Shown one piece after another: positions 1-8,994 of a DNA stretch of 64,000 bases. Each line of letters starts with the position of its first letter. The stretch's first letter is position 1. The position numbers were made by a program, and so were the translations under genes. The stretch is from Mycobacterium sp. BK086 (GTDB lineage Bacteria; Actinomycetota; Actinomycetes; Mycobacteriales; Mycobacteriaceae): positions 1 to 64,000 of the forward strand of contig SNWL01000006.1 of assembly GCA_004362315.1 (NCBI GenBank), in the 5' to 3' direction. A model generated the notes under the pieces. The model was given only the letters and a program-made list of their open reading frames with translations. It had not been told where the DNA came from and ran no database searches.

Positions 1-369
1 TTCCATCACGATCTGACGGATCTCGGATTCCTTCTTCTTCGTGTGCTCACGAAGCGGGAACGCGGTGTTGTCGAACAGGTTCATCGACCCGAACAGCGCA
101 CCGTCCTGGAACATGACGCCGAACAGGGTGCGGATCTCGTAGAGCTCCTTGGCCGAGCACTCGATGATGTTCGTGCCATCGACGATGATCTTGCCCCGCT
201 CGGGGCGCAGCAGACCGATCAGCGACTTCAAGAACACCGACTTACCGGTACCCGACGGGCCCAGCAACACGCTGACCTCACCGGCGGGGATATCGAGGGT
301 CACGTCCTCCCAAATTCGCTGGGAACCGAACGACTTCGTCAACCCCTCGACCTGAATAGCAATACCCAC
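1..369 (-). CDS. mceG: MceG (Mkl) ABC transporter ATPase, N-terminal part, cut by the window edge
   Basis: This is the ATPase that powers Mce/YrbE lipid and sterol importers at the inner face of the membrane. Only the first 123 codons are present. They begin at a GTG and show a Walker A motif GPSGTGKS at residues 37-44, followed by the Q-loop segment (MFQDGALFG) and the stretch PLREHTKKKESEIRQIVME, all very close to M. tuberculosis Mkl (Rv0655) as I recall it. The Walker B, signature motif and C-terminal extension lie outside the window. It follows the MPT51-like gene by 22 bases on the same strand, at the far end of the mce series. Known mceG genes are generally unlinked to mce operons, so the position is unusual. 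The family is certain; whether it is the only mceG of the genome is unknown. Confidence 0.9.
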   Translation of the reverse strand, partial: MGIAIQVEGLTKSFGSQRIWEDVTLDIPAGEVSVLLGPSGTGKSVFLKSLIGLLRPERGKIIVDGTNIIECSAKELYEIRTLFGVMFQDGALFGSMNLFDNTAFPLREHTKKKESEIRQIVME

Positions 370-391
370 GCCAGATCCCCACTGTGACTTT

Positions 392-1291
392 CTATTTGAT
401 GGAAGCGGTCAGATCGCCGGACATCGAGGCGAGCTGGCCCGCCCACGTACTCCAGTCATGCTGACCACTGACCGGAAAATCGAAGTGCCCGTTGCGCCCG
501 CCTATCGTGCGGAAGTTCGCATAGAAGGAGCGGTTACTGCCCTGGGCTTGATCGCAGTATCCGACCATCGCCGCCGGATCGCTGCATGTCAGCGTCTGCG
601 GACTGAATATCCACAGCCGAGTGTTGTTGTCCACCAGCAGTTGTGAATGCACGTACGGGTCATGCCACTTCCACCGGCCGAACTGAGCAGGACCCCACAT
701 CTGGTTGGTGTCCACCCCGCCGAAGGTCATCATCCCGTCATGCAGGGCACCGTTGATGAACGTGTTCGACGGGTACAAGAACCCCGACATCGATCCCGCA
801 TAGCGAAACCGGTTCGGGTAGAACGCAGCAAGAGTCAACGCCGCGGTGCCGCCCTGGGCAGCACCGACAACAGCGTGCCCACCGGCCACCAAACCCTTGT
901 TGGCGGTCAGCCAATCCGGTAACTCGCTGGACAGGAAGGTCTCCCACTGTTTGGAGCCATCCTGTTCCCAGTTCGTATACAGGCTGAACGCTCCGGCGGC
1001 CGGGGCCACCACCGACACACCCTTACCTGCGAGAGTGTCCATGGCATGGCCCGCACTCACCCAGTTGCTGACGTCGGGTCCCGCATTGAACGCATCCAAC
1101 AGAAACACCGCATGCGGACCGCCCGATTCAAAGGCGACCGGGATGTCGCGGCCCATCGCCGCCGACGGAACCAGCAGATACTCCACCGCAGCAGCACGAG
1201 CGGGCGGCATACCCATCACGGTGCAGGTCATCACGATGACGGTCGCGGCCATGACCGCGACTGCACGCGACTGTCGCAATGAGATCCCCAT
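392..1291 (-). CDS. MPT51/FbpD-like secreted alpha/beta-hydrolase-fold protein without catalytic serine
   Basis: A 299-residue secreted protein with an N-terminal signal peptide (hydrophobic residues about 10-33, ending ARA-AA). It aligns along its whole length with mycobacterial MPT51 (FbpD), a relative of the antigen 85 mycolyltransferases. Shared stretches include MGRDIPVAF, LLDAFNAGPDVSNWV, YTNWEQDGSKQW, GSMSGFLYPSN and GHFDFP. At the nucleophile elbow it reads GAAQGG, so the serine of antigen 85 is missing, as in MPT51; a non-enzymatic, ligand- or matrix-binding role is therefore expected. It lies 6 bases after the VOC gene and just before mceG, in the same direction as the mce genes. 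Why an MPT51 paralogue sits in a steroid/Mce transcription unit is unclear. Confidence 0.88.
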   Translation of the reverse strand: MGISLRQSRAVAVMAATVIVMTCTVMGMPPARAAAVEYLLVPSAAMGRDIPVAFESGGPHAVFLLDAFNAGPDVSNWVSAGHAMDTLAGKGVSVVAPAAGAFSLYTNWEQDGSKQWETFLSSELPDWLTANKGLVAGGHAVVGAAQGGTAALTLAAFYPNRFRYAGSMSGFLYPSNTFINGALHDGMMTFGGVDTNQMWGPAQFGRWKWHDPYVHSQLLVDNNTRLWIFSPQTLTCSDPAAMVGYCDQAQGSNRSFYANFRTIGGRNGHFDFPVSGQHDWSTWAGQLASMSGDLTASIK

Positions 1292-1297
1292 GATCGT

Positions 1298-2191
1298 TCA
1301 GAACCCCATGTTGGCCACAAGTGGGCGACCGGCCGTGTAGCCGAAGACATCATCTAATTCCACAGGCAAGGAGAGGATTTCGAATTCGCACCCTGGGTCG
1401 ACGAAGTATGTTCCGACGATATCGCCGACGTTGGTTATCTGCGTCGTTTGATGGCCGTCGGCCAACAGTCGTTCGATCACCTCGGCGGCAACGCGGCCCT
1501 CTCTTGAACCGAGACCCACGTTGACGATCCCGTAGTCGAAGGTACGTCGCGGTCGCTGCCCTCCGTCCGCGTACCCGGATTCCGGACAGTTGAGGACCTC
1601 GATGGTGAAATTGCCGATGTGGGCGAGGAAGCTGCGCTCTGCTGCCTCACGACCCCGCCACATCGGATCCCGCAGTTCGACCCGGACGCCAAGAGTCTCC
1701 TCGTAGAGACGTTGCGCGGCAACGATGTCGGTCACCCGCTGCGTTGCGTACACCACATCAGGTCCGCGTCGCTCCGTCGCTTCGATGGCCTCAATGGTGA
1801 TACCGGAAAACGGATCCCGGAACGCGATCCGCCGTGATCCCAGCGAGCCCGTAACGGTGGCGTGGGGCTCGGGGCCGAAGTCGGCCAGGCCGCGAAGCAC
1901 CCTGTCGAAATCCGCAACCGCGATACCGATCCCCGCCCACCCGATCTGATCGCCGACACCCAACGGCGCCGGAACGGGATTGGTGTACTCGAACAGTTCC
2001 AACTGAAAGAACGGCCGCGACCCAACCATCCACCACACCAATGCCCGGGCGCTCGGCTCGAGGCCCGCGACGCGCATGGCCTCACCCCACATAGCGCTGC
2101 CGCCGGCATTCGCGAAGCCGAAGAGGTTCTCGAATAGCCGCAGACTGCCGGCCAGATCAGACGTACTGATCGACACCTGGCAGACACTCAT
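1298..2191 (-). CDS. Two-domain VOC (glyoxalase/bleomycin-resistance fold) protein
   Basis: This 297-residue protein appears to be two VOC modules in tandem. The first (about residues 1-135) begins CQVSISTSDLAGSLRLFENLFGF; the second (about 140-290) contains TDIVAAQRLYEETLGV and ends with DPGCEFEILSLP. VOC proteins bind a metal and act as dioxygenases, isomerases or lyases, but the metal ligands are not obvious here, so no reaction is assigned. The ATG lies 4 bases beyond the stop of the KstD-like gene; upstream in-frame codons would run deep into that gene, so this start is preferred. Tight packing between the KstD-like gene and the MPT51-like gene implies cotranscription. A role in processing a ring intermediate is an inference from context only. 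Confidence 0.75.
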   Translation of the reverse strand: MSVCQVSISTSDLAGSLRLFENLFGFANAGGSAMWGEAMRVAGLEPSARALVWWMVGSRPFFQLELFEYTNPVPAPLGVGDQIGWAGIGIAVADFDRVLRGLADFGPEPHATVTGSLGSRRIAFRDPFSGITIEAIEATERRGPDVVYATQRVTDIVAAQRLYEETLGVRVELRDPMWRGREAAERSFLAHIGNFTIEVLNCPESGYADGGQRPRRTFDYGIVNVGLGSREGRVAAEVIERLLADGHQTTQITNVGDIVGTYFVDPGCEFEILSLPVELDDVFGYTAGRPLVANMGF

Positions 2192-2195
2192 CCGC

Positions 2196-3782
2196 TCAGA
2201 CAGCGTGGTCAACGGAGTCCACTGTGGCAGAAGTGTGAGTGTTGTCCAGCATGTCGAGGACGGCACGGTGACTGAAGACCATGCTGGTGCCGATCGGATG
2301 GCCGCCGCCGGGGTACACGCACCCGCTGGGCGCGGCCATCGTGTTGCCGGCCGCGTACAGACCCGGGATCGGCTGACCGGAAGTGTCGAGCACATGTGCA
2401 TGCTCATCAGTCCGCAAGCCACCCTTGGTGCCCAGATCAGAGAGACCGAAGGCGGCTGCATGGAAGGGGCCCCGGGTGATCGCGACCAGCGGCGCTCCAC
2501 CGTCGAAGGCCACCCGGTCGTACGGTTCGTCGCCGCGGCCGAAGTCGTCGTCGACTCCTCGCTCGACGAAGGTGTTGAACCGGTCGACGGTGGCGACCAG
2601 GTTCTCGGCGGGAACGCCGATCAGTCCGGCGAGCTCCTCCAGGGTGTCCGTGCTGTGCCACAGTCCGGCCGCCTCATACAGCGACCGCTCGACCATCGAC
2701 ACGTTGGTGAGGACTACGGGCGGCAGGTCGCCCGCGCTGTCGTCATAGATCATCCAGTACGGCAGGCCCAACGATCCGGCGTCCAGTCCCGCGATCACAG
2801 TGCGGCCCAGTTGATCGTAGGGCTGCGATTCGTTGACGAAACGTTCGCCATTTCGGTTGACGAATATTCCGCCGGTGAACAGCAGAGCGAACGCGGAACG
2901 CCCGTCCGGATGTGTCATGCCCGGCGCCCACCACGCTTCATCCATCAAATCGGTGTCGGCGCCGACTGCAATGCCTGCCTCCAACGCCTGACCGACGTTC
3001 GATCCGGGCCCCATCGCGTCGCGTGCCGCTCCGGGCACGCGATACTTGGCACGCAGTTCGTCGCTGTTCTCAAATCCTCCAGCTGCCAGCAGGATTCCGC
3101 GTCGAGCGCGAACGGCGTACTGTCCACCCTCCGCGGCAGCATCGACGACGGCACCGACGACCCTTCCGTCCTCCACCACCAGCTGAGCGAGAGCTGTATT
3201 CAGGTGCGTCGTCAGGTTCGGATACTGGCGTCCCGCGACCAGCAGGCGCGCTATCAGCGCCCGGCCCCCGATGAAATAGTCGTCAGGAGGTGCGGTCCCC
3301 AGCCGGTCGGTGTCCAGCGGCCCGCGCACGACTGCGCGCAGATCCTCGGCATCAGATACAGCAAGGGGTTCGGGGGCGATATGGCGCTGGCCGTCTCCAC
3401 GGGCCTTGGGCGCGGTACCGAAGTAGTCGGGCCACGGAAAGACCTGAAACTGCAGGTGCTCATCGGCTTCGAGGTACTCGACCAACGGCGCCCCGGAACG
3501 AACGAACGCCTCCTGAAGGGCAACAGGCGTCCGATCCCCGACCACAGACGTGTAGTACTGCAGAGCGTCCTCGACGGTGTCATCGGTGCCGGCGCGCAGA
3601 AGAACTGGATTGGCGGGGAACCACATGCCGCCGCCGGAGTACGCGGTGGTGCCACCGAACTTGTCGGTCGACTCCACCACGACGACGTCGAGGCCCTCAC
3701 GGGCAGCCGTGTATGCACCGGTTAGCCCGCCCGCGCCGGAACCCACTACCAATACGTCACATTCGCGGCGCCAGTCGACCAT
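2196..3782 (-). CDS. KstD-like FAD-dependent 3-ketosteroid dehydrogenase
   Basis: A 528-residue flavoprotein of the 3-ketosteroid delta-1-dehydrogenase/fumarate reductase family. These enzymes introduce the 1,2 double bond into ring A of 3-ketosteroids, a step needed for ring opening. The N-terminus has the Rossmann motif VVGSGAGGLTGAYTA (about residues 12-26), then GGTTAYSGGGMWFPAN. The C-terminus carries GLYAAGNTMAAP and CVYPGGGHPIGTSMVF, the segment that holds an active-site Tyr and Gly in KstD enzymes. Length and motif order fit the family. The ATG is preceded by GGGAG at good spacing. A 118-base gap separates it from the Mas gene and holds a candidate operator, so it may have its own promoter. 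It could act on another 3-oxo substrate than steroid; the family is firm, the substrate is not. Confidence 0.82.
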   Translation of the reverse strand: MVDWRRECDVLVVGSGAGGLTGAYTAAREGLDVVVVESTDKFGGTTAYSGGGMWFPANPVLLRAGTDDTVEDALQYYTSVVGDRTPVALQEAFVRSGAPLVEYLEADEHLQFQVFPWPDYFGTAPKARGDGQRHIAPEPLAVSDAEDLRAVVRGPLDTDRLGTAPPDDYFIGGRALIARLLVAGRQYPNLTTHLNTALAQLVVEDGRVVGAVVDAAAEGGQYAVRARRGILLAAGGFENSDELRAKYRVPGAARDAMGPGSNVGQALEAGIAVGADTDLMDEAWWAPGMTHPDGRSAFALLFTGGIFVNRNGERFVNESQPYDQLGRTVIAGLDAGSLGLPYWMIYDDSAGDLPPVVLTNVSMVERSLYEAAGLWHSTDTLEELAGLIGVPAENLVATVDRFNTFVERGVDDDFGRGDEPYDRVAFDGGAPLVAITRGPFHAAAFGLSDLGTKGGLRTDEHAHVLDTSGQPIPGLYAAGNTMAAPSGCVYPGGGHPIGTSMVFSHRAVLDMLDNTHTSATVDSVDHAV

Positions 3783-3831
3783 TACAAGACTCCCTACCGA
3801 TACGATCCGCGGATGCGGTAACGGTTCTCAG

Positions 3832-3848
3832 TTTCGTCTGGTGGGAAA
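3832..3848 (-). promoter_or_regulatory. Candidate operator, TTTCC...GGAAA family, upstream of the KstD-like gene
   Basis: Read on the minus strand the site is TTTCCCACCAGACGAAA. It matches the site in the OYE/HsaD divergent region (TTTCCCGCCAGCCGGAAA) except for two substitutions and one missing base. It lies about 50 bases upstream of the KstD-like start codon, where an operator or promoter would be expected. Recognition is by similarity to three other intergenic sites in this cluster; no binding protein is known. Confidence 0.5.
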
Positions 3849-3900
3849 AACACCGGCAATCGCATGTCCGCTGAGCGGTAAGACAATTCGGCGCCGCACG

Positions 3901-4482
3901 CTAGACCGGATCGAAACCGGCGACCCGCCAGCGACCATCCACGCGGTCAAGGGTGACACGCACACTGGACGCGGTACTGATCGGCGCATCGTTGCCCACC
4001 GTCACGGCCTGATTGATGAATAGCAGAGCAACAGCATGGTTTTGACTTGCCGACACCGAGGCAGCGGCCGCTACTGTAGCGACAGCGGCGATCTTCTTCT
4101 CATGCGAGCCGGGTATCACAACGTCGTGAACGAGCGATCGGTACGAGTCCAAGAAAGGACCCGCCAACCGGTCCTGCACCGCCGCCAAATCCTTCTCGAC
4201 GGTGTCGGGCTGGTAGGACAGCATCGCAACCGCGATCTGACTCGCCGCCTGCACGGATTCGACGCGCGCCGACTTCTCCTCGCGCAACCGCGCGTCGGTC
4301 CATTTGGCGAATCCCGCAGCCATGGCCAGTATTACGACGATCGCCGGGAGTACGGCATACACCAGTGTCCGCACCAACCGAGGTCGGACGGGTCGTCGAC
4401 GCCCGCCCTCTACCGGCGCGCCGGGCTCCTCGACTACGGGTGACGCGACTTCGTCGACCGCGATGTCGGTAGATATCGTCAT
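3901..4482 (-). CDS. Mce-associated (Mas) membrane protein, second copy
   Basis: A 193-residue protein of the Mce-associated membrane protein type. A charged, proline/arginine-rich cytoplasmic N-terminus (about 1-37) is followed by one membrane helix (LVYAVLPAIVVILAMAAGF) and an extracytoplasmic domain of about 130 residues with NTF2-like character. It ends VDGRWRVAGFDPV, the usual end of this family. Mas proteins are thought to help assemble or stabilise the Mce1-type complexes. The start is the ATG preceded by AAGGA; the longer reading frame upstream overlaps the neighbouring Mas gene and has no ribosome site. It follows the first Mas gene by 31 bases and is the last gene before a 118-base gap. 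Confidence 0.85.
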   Translation of the reverse strand: MTISTDIAVDEVASPVVEEPGAPVEGGRRRPVRPRLVRTLVYAVLPAIVVILAMAAGFAKWTDARLREEKSARVESVQAASQIAVAMLSYQPDTVEKDLAAVQDRLAGPFLDSYRSLVHDVVIPGSHEKKIAAVATVAAAASVSASQNHAVALLFINQAVTVGNDAPISTASSVRVTLDRVDGRWRVAGFDPV

Positions 4483-4513
4483 GGGAATCCTTGGCTTGTC
4501 GCGCAACTGGTGG

Positions 4514-5080
4514 TCAGGGAACGAACTGGACGCTGGAGATCTTGTAAATATCGCCGCTGCGGTCGACCACAATGCGCATCCGCCAACCATGCTTGGTCGG
4601 ATCGGCTCCCTTGTTGGAGATGGCGACTTGAACGGCGATCAGCGCCTGTGCGGACCGGTCACCGTCGGTCGATTCCAGCGCGGCTTCGCTGATGGTGCCC
4701 GTCGACGTTGACTGCGCCTTTGTGACGACGTCGATGAATGGCTGTGACCGACTCTGGAATTCGTCGTGAAACGTACCCGTCGAGCCATCCAGGATCCGCG
4801 CGACATCGGCCTGAGCATGTTGGTAGTCAATGGTCGTCAGGTTCAGGGCGCCCTGCCGGGCGACCTGTAAGAACACCTGGCCCTCGCGGTCCGCTTGCTC
4901 GGATCGATAGGCGTGGAAGCCTTCCCAGCCGGCGATGGTGGCGAGCGCAGCGGCGGTGAGCAGCAAGATCGCCGCGGCCAACCGCGTCGACCTGCTGCGC
5001 CCCCTTGCTGAGATCGGTTCCTCGGCTACGGCCGCAGCATCGTCTAGTTCGACGCCGGCGGCATCAACATCGTCTGCCAC
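4514..5080 (-). CDS. Mce-associated (Mas) membrane protein, first copy
   Basis: A 188-residue single-pass protein: acidic cytoplasmic N-terminus, membrane helix at about residues 33-50 (LAAAILLLTAAALATIAG), then an outer domain that includes DVARILDGSTGTFHDEF, typical of Mas proteins, and ends YKISSVQFVP. It starts at a GTG that overlaps the last 37 bases of mceF; no in-frame ATG lies nearby, so translational coupling to mceF is likely. The two consecutive mas genes are diverged, not recent copies. Function is inferred from the family: an accessory subunit of the Mce transporter encoded just upstream. Confidence 0.85.
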   Translation of the reverse strand: MADDVDAAGVELDDAAAVAEEPISARGRSRSTRLAAAILLLTAAALATIAGWEGFHAYRSEQADREGQVFLQVARQGALNLTTIDYQHAQADVARILDGSTGTFHDEFQSRSQPFIDVVTKAQSTSTGTISEAALESTDGDRSAQALIAVQVAISNKGADPTKHGWRMRIVVDRSGDIYKISSVQFVP

Positions 5081-6528
5081 TTCTTCTCCTTCGGCGCTTC
5101 CTGTCCGATGTCGGCCTGGGTGACCACCTGACCGTCGGGTCCGATATAGGTTCCCGACGCCGCGTCGTATTGCGCGATCGCCAAAGCCGGGCTCGGCGGC
5201 GGTGTCGCCGCTTCCGGTGCCGCGTCGGCTGGGCCGGGTTGGCGTGCCGCGGAGGCCGGCGGAAGCTGCGGGATGTCCTGACCCGACAACGTCGCGTTCG
5301 GGTCACCTTTCCAGTTGTTGCCATCGTTAAGGGGGATGTACTGCTCGTCGCTTTCGCACATGGCGACTGTGGGCGCCCGCTTACCCGGACGCGTCTCGCA
5401 GGGGATGTTGCGCGCGCCGCGAACGTTGCTCTGTGCGTCTTGCGGTATCCGGCAATAGAGATCGCCCTGCGGCCGGTCTGGAGCATCGGTTTCGACCGCG
5501 GTGCGCCGCTGGGAGGGCGGCAGGAAGCCGGTCGTGCACGGCGCCGGAAGGTTCATGTTGAGATTGAAATCCAAGTAGCTGCCGACGTAATCCTGCTTGG
5601 TGCCGTGGTTGGCCACGACGCCACCCTGCGCCATCGCGATACCCTGCGGGACGAGTACCAACAGTTGTTCGATGTCGTTGCGGTAGGTGACCGCAACCTG
5701 GCCGACACTCACCAGGTTCGACAAGAGCACCGGGAGCGTGGGCTTCAACTCCTCGATCAGCTGGCGCGCCTCCTCGGCACCGGGTCCGCCGTTGTCGACG
5801 ATGCCGGCCACCGCCGTGTCATGGTCGCGGAGCTCCCCGGTGATGGTTGCCAGGTGACGTGCCCACGCCTGGATGGCACTGCCGGTGTCAACTTGCGATC
5901 GGAGCAACGGACCCGACTGGTCGATCAGTGTGGTTATCGACATCAGATTCGCCCTGGCGTCGGACGACAAGGTGGTGGATCCCTTGACGATCCGGGCCAA
6001 TTCGGGTCCGAGGTTGCCGACTGCCGCATAGGACTCGTCGACCGCAGTCTTCAAATTGTCGTGCGGAATAGCCTGTAAACCACGGTTCGCGGCGTCGAGC
6101 AGACCGTCGATCGGCGGTGGTACCGAGGTGCGGCTCAGCGGGATGACGTCACCGTTCTTCAGGGGTGGTGACGTGTCGTCCTGAGGCACCAGAGCCACGT
6201 ATTGTTCGCCGACCGCCGATTGGCTGTGCACCTGGGCATCGACGTTGGACGGGATGCGGAAAGTGGTATCGAGCGCGAGATCCGCAGCGACACTGCCATT
6301 CCCGTTGAGATGGACCGAGGTCACCTTACCGACCTGCGTACCCCGATACGTGACGTTGCCGGTGGGGTACAGCCCGCCGGATTGGGGCAGTTCGATGGTG
6401 ACGGTGTAGCGGCCCAGTCCCGCCATCGCGGGGATCTTGATGTAACCGAAGATCATCACCGCGCCTGCGATAAGCGATATCACAGCGAAAATAGCGAGCT
6501 GGATCAGGATTCGCCGACTCACGTGCAT
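5044..6528 (-). CDS. mceF: MceF, Mce family cell-entry/lipid transport subunit
   Basis: The sixth Mce subunit, 494 residues. It has an N-terminal membrane helix (residues 8-30), then the MlaD/Mce domain (about 38-115, beginning YTVTIELPQSGGLYPTGNVTYRG), a long helical region predicted to form the needle or tunnel (about 120-290), and a proline/alanine-rich C-terminal tail with four cysteines near residues 335-400 that could form disulfides outside the membrane. It ends near WQTMLMPPASN, similar to other mycobacterial MceF proteins. It is one base downstream of mceE and overlaps the first mas gene. Six different Mce proteins are believed to form a heterohexameric shaft that carries hydrophobic substrates across the periplasm to the YrbE permease. 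Confidence 0.93.
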   Translation of the reverse strand: MHVSRRILIQLAIFAVISLIAGAVMIFGYIKIPAMAGLGRYTVTIELPQSGGLYPTGNVTYRGTQVGKVTSVHLNGNGSVAADLALDTTFRIPSNVDAQVHSQSAVGEQYVALVPQDDTSPPLKNGDVIPLSRTSVPPPIDGLLDAANRGLQAIPHDNLKTAVDESYAAVGNLGPELARIVKGSTTLSSDARANLMSITTLIDQSGPLLRSQVDTGSAIQAWARHLATITGELRDHDTAVAGIVDNGGPGAEEARQLIEELKPTLPVLLSNLVSVGQVAVTYRNDIEQLLVLVPQGIAMAQGGVVANHGTKQDYVGSYLDFNLNMNLPAPCTTGFLPPSQRRTAVETDAPDRPQGDLYCRIPQDAQSNVRGARNIPCETRPGKRAPTVAMCESDEQYIPLNDGNNWKGDPNATLSGQDIPQLPPASAARQPGPADAAPEAATPPPSPALAIAQYDAASGTYIGPDGQVVTQADIGQEAPKEKKWQTMLMPPASN

Positions 6529-6529
6529 G

Positions 6530-7672
6530 CTATCGCCCCTCGTCGAGGTGGTACGGCACGACTAGCGGATTGGTCGCGGTGTAAGGGCTCGGCATCTGGC
6601 CAATGGTTCGGCCCCACTGCATTTCGAGTTCGGTCAATGCGCCCTCGAACCGCGTACCGGTGAACAATGCAGCGTCCAGGCGGCTCAGGGTCAAGTCGAT
6701 GATGGCGGTCAGATTGCCGTAGTCGCCGCGGAACCAGTTGTCCAGCGTGTCCATCGGGAACGGGTAGGTGGCAATCATCCCGAGCGAGCGGGTCAGCGCG
6801 GGCCCGGAATCAGCCAGTGACTTCAGCACCGGGCCAATGTCTTTGAGCTCCCTGACGAGACTCTCTTTGGTCTGCGCTTCGGAGTCCGCGGCGATGGCGC
6901 TGAATTTGCCGAGCTTGTCGACGGCTTCTGCCATGGCATTACGTTCGTCCTTCAGTACAGCGAGCGCGTCTGGGATCGTTGCCAGCGCGCGATCGACAAT
7001 GGGCTTCTGCGCCGAGAACTTTCCGACAACACGATTGAGACTGTCGGTCGCGGCGATGATGTCCTTGGTCTGGTCGTTGACATTGCGGAAGAAGGTATCG
7101 AGCTGCTGGATCAGGCTGCGCAGGTCTTGTTCCCGACCGCGAAACGCGGTGCTGAACGTCTCGATAACTTCTTGCAGATTCCCGACCCCACCACCGTTGA
7201 GCAACAGGGACACCGCGGCCAACGTCTGTTCGGTGCTGGGGTAGGCGCCCGCGTCGGGCAACGCGATCAGTGACCCTTCGTGCAGCCGGCCCGATGGCGT
7301 GGTGCTGGCAGGCGGGGCAAGCTCGATGTGCAGGGACCCGAATAAGCTGGTCTGCCCGATCTTGACGGTCGCGTTGGCCGGAAGGTTCACATCGCCGTCG
7401 AGGCGCATGGTGACCAGCGCGTGCCAACCTTGACGCTCGATTTTCGTGACCGTGCCGACGTTGACGTCACCGACCCGAACCCGCGAGTTCTGCTGGATGT
7501 TGTTCACGTCGGGCATCTGCGCCTGGATGACGAACGAACCGGGTCCACCACCCTTGGTTCCGGGCATGGGAAGCGAATTGAGGCCTTGCCAGCCACATCC
7601 CGCTGTCGCGCCGATGGTAGCCAGGACCGTGATCAGCGAGCCGGTGATGCGGCGGGACCGATGTCGCGTCAT
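6530..7672 (-). CDS. mceE: MceE, lipoprotein subunit of the Mce transporter
   Basis: A 380-residue Mce protein that starts with a lipoprotein signal peptide: positively charged MTRHRSRR, hydrophobic stretch, and lipobox TAGC with Cys26 as the acylation site. This marks it as the MceE (LprK/LprN-type) subunit. The Mce domain follows (FVIQAQMPDVNNIQQNSRVR, about residues 47-125), then a helical domain. Its ATG overlaps the mceD stop codon by four bases. Lipidation would anchor this subunit at the outer leaflet end of the complex; that is family knowledge, not visible here. Confidence 0.94.
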   Translation of the reverse strand: MTRHRSRRITGSLITVLATIGATAGCGWQGLNSLPMPGTKGGGPGSFVIQAQMPDVNNIQQNSRVRVGDVNVGTVTKIERQGWHALVTMRLDGDVNLPANATVKIGQTSLFGSLHIELAPPASTTPSGRLHEGSLIALPDAGAYPSTEQTLAAVSLLLNGGGVGNLQEVIETFSTAFRGREQDLRSLIQQLDTFFRNVNDQTKDIIAATDSLNRVVGKFSAQKPIVDRALATIPDALAVLKDERNAMAEAVDKLGKFSAIAADSEAQTKESLVRELKDIGPVLKSLADSGPALTRSLGMIATYPFPMDTLDNWFRGDYGNLTAIIDLTLSRLDAALFTGTRFEGALTELEMQWGRTIGQMPSPYTATNPLVVPYHLDEGR

Positions 7673-8994
7673 TTGGGGCTCCCAGAGGGAATCAAGAGAC
7701 CCGCTAATCCGGCTGAGGGGTCGGCAGAAGCCGGGGACGGCGGTCCGGCGTCTGGGCTTTCGGCCGGGAGCGGCGGCGGTGCCGGGTCGACCGCGGCCGG
7801 CGGCGGCACGTCAGCCGGCGGTACGTAATCCGGACGCATCCAGTCTTCGCTGTAGGTCACCTCATTCGGGCGTGCCTGGGTACCCACCATGTTGAAACCG
7901 AACGGCATCAGGTAGTTGTATTGCCGGTTTTTCACAATCGGCGCCAGGTACTGGACACAAAGCTTGGCGGACTGTTCGGCGTTCAGCCGTGACGCGGCCT
8001 GGATCGCACCGCAGATGAAGTTGATCGGATTGCTGAAGTTGGTTCCCGCCAGCACGCCGGTCACCGAGCCCTGTGCGGGCTGATAGATGTTGACGTAGTT
8101 GGCCAGCGTGCTCGGCAGGATGTGCAGCGCCTGCTTGACATCGTCGATGCTGTCACCGAGGGCCGCGGCGATCTCGGAGATCTTTTCCGACGTGGTGCCC
8201 AGGGCCGCGCGGTTTTCGGTAACGAAGCCGTGGACATCGGTGATTGCGGTGTTCAGATCGGTGACCGCGCGGCCCACCTCGTCGGGATCGTTGGCCAATG
8301 ATGCGGTTACGGCAGCGAGGTTTTGGTTGAGTTCGCGCATGAGATCGGCACTGTCGTGCAAGGCCGAAACCAGCACGGCCAGGTTCTTGAGCGTGCCGAA
8401 GATGTCGCCGGAATGGTCGCCCAGGATCGACAGCGCTTGCGACAGTTTGACCACCATGTCGTGAATGTTGGCGCCCTGGCCGCGCAGGTTGTCGGCGACG
8501 GTGTTGACGAATGCCCCCAGCGAGGACACTCCCCCGGGCTCGGTGGGTTGCAACGTCTGGGTGAGTTTCTGGAGTTGCATACGCAGGTCGTCCCATTCGA
8601 CCGGGACGGCGGTACGGTCCTGCGGTATGACCGCGTGATCGGCCAGCACAGGACCCGACGTGTATGCCGGAGCGAGCTGGATGGCGCGCGCCGTGACCAG
8701 CGAGGGCGACAGGATCACCGCCTTAACGTCCGCGGGAATCTTGTATTGGTCATCGACCCAGAACGTGATCTTGGCCCGATGTGGTTGGGGTTCAATTGTT
8801 TCGATCTCACCGACTGGTACACCCAGTATCCGGATCTGGTCGCCGGGATAGATGCCGGTGCTGTTGTCGAAGTACGCGGTGACCCGTGTCTTGGTGATCG
8901 CGTCGGCGGCCCGCAGTCCGACGATCACGCCGACGACGAGTACGACGGCCAGCACCAACGCCAGCCCCAGTTGAATACGGCTGCGCGACTTCAT
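7669..8994 (-). CDS. mceD: MceD, Mce family transport subunit
   Basis: The fourth Mce subunit, 441 residues, with an N-terminal membrane helix (about 8-28), the Mce domain (VTAYFDNSTGIYPGDQIRIL at about 38-57, through residue 120), a helical region and a proline-rich tail. The region FSNPINFICGAIQAASRLN near residue 320 carries the conserved cysteines seen in MceD proteins. It overlaps mceC and mceE by four bases at each end, showing tight translational coupling. Its assignment as D rests on gene order and on this cysteine region. Confidence 0.93.
   Translation of the reverse strand: MKSRSRIQLGLALVLAVVLVVGVIVGLRAADAITKTRVTAYFDNSTGIYPGDQIRILGVPVGEIETIEPQPHRAKITFWVDDQYKIPADVKAVILSPSLVTARAIQLAPAYTSGPVLADHAVIPQDRTAVPVEWDDLRMQLQKLTQTLQPTEPGGVSSLGAFVNTVADNLRGQGANIHDMVVKLSQALSILGDHSGDIFGTLKNLAVLVSALHDSADLMRELNQNLAAVTASLANDPDEVGRAVTDLNTAITDVHGFVTENRAALGTTSEKISEIAAALGDSIDDVKQALHILPSTLANYVNIYQPAQGSVTGVLAGTNFSNPINFICGAIQAASRLNAEQSAKLCVQYLAPIVKNRQYNYLMPFGFNMVGTQARPNEVTYSEDWMRPDYVPPADVPPPAAVDPAPPPLPAESPDAGPPSPASADPSAGLAGLLIPSGSPK

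Noticed and set aside
2076-3725. Plus-strand frame of about 550 codons opposite the KstD-like gene
   Set aside because: Shadow of a well-supported flavoprotein gene; no ribosome site and no motif.
7446-7895. Small plus-strand frames inside the mceD/mceE region
   Set aside because: No ribosome sites or similarity, and they oppose well-conserved mce genes.
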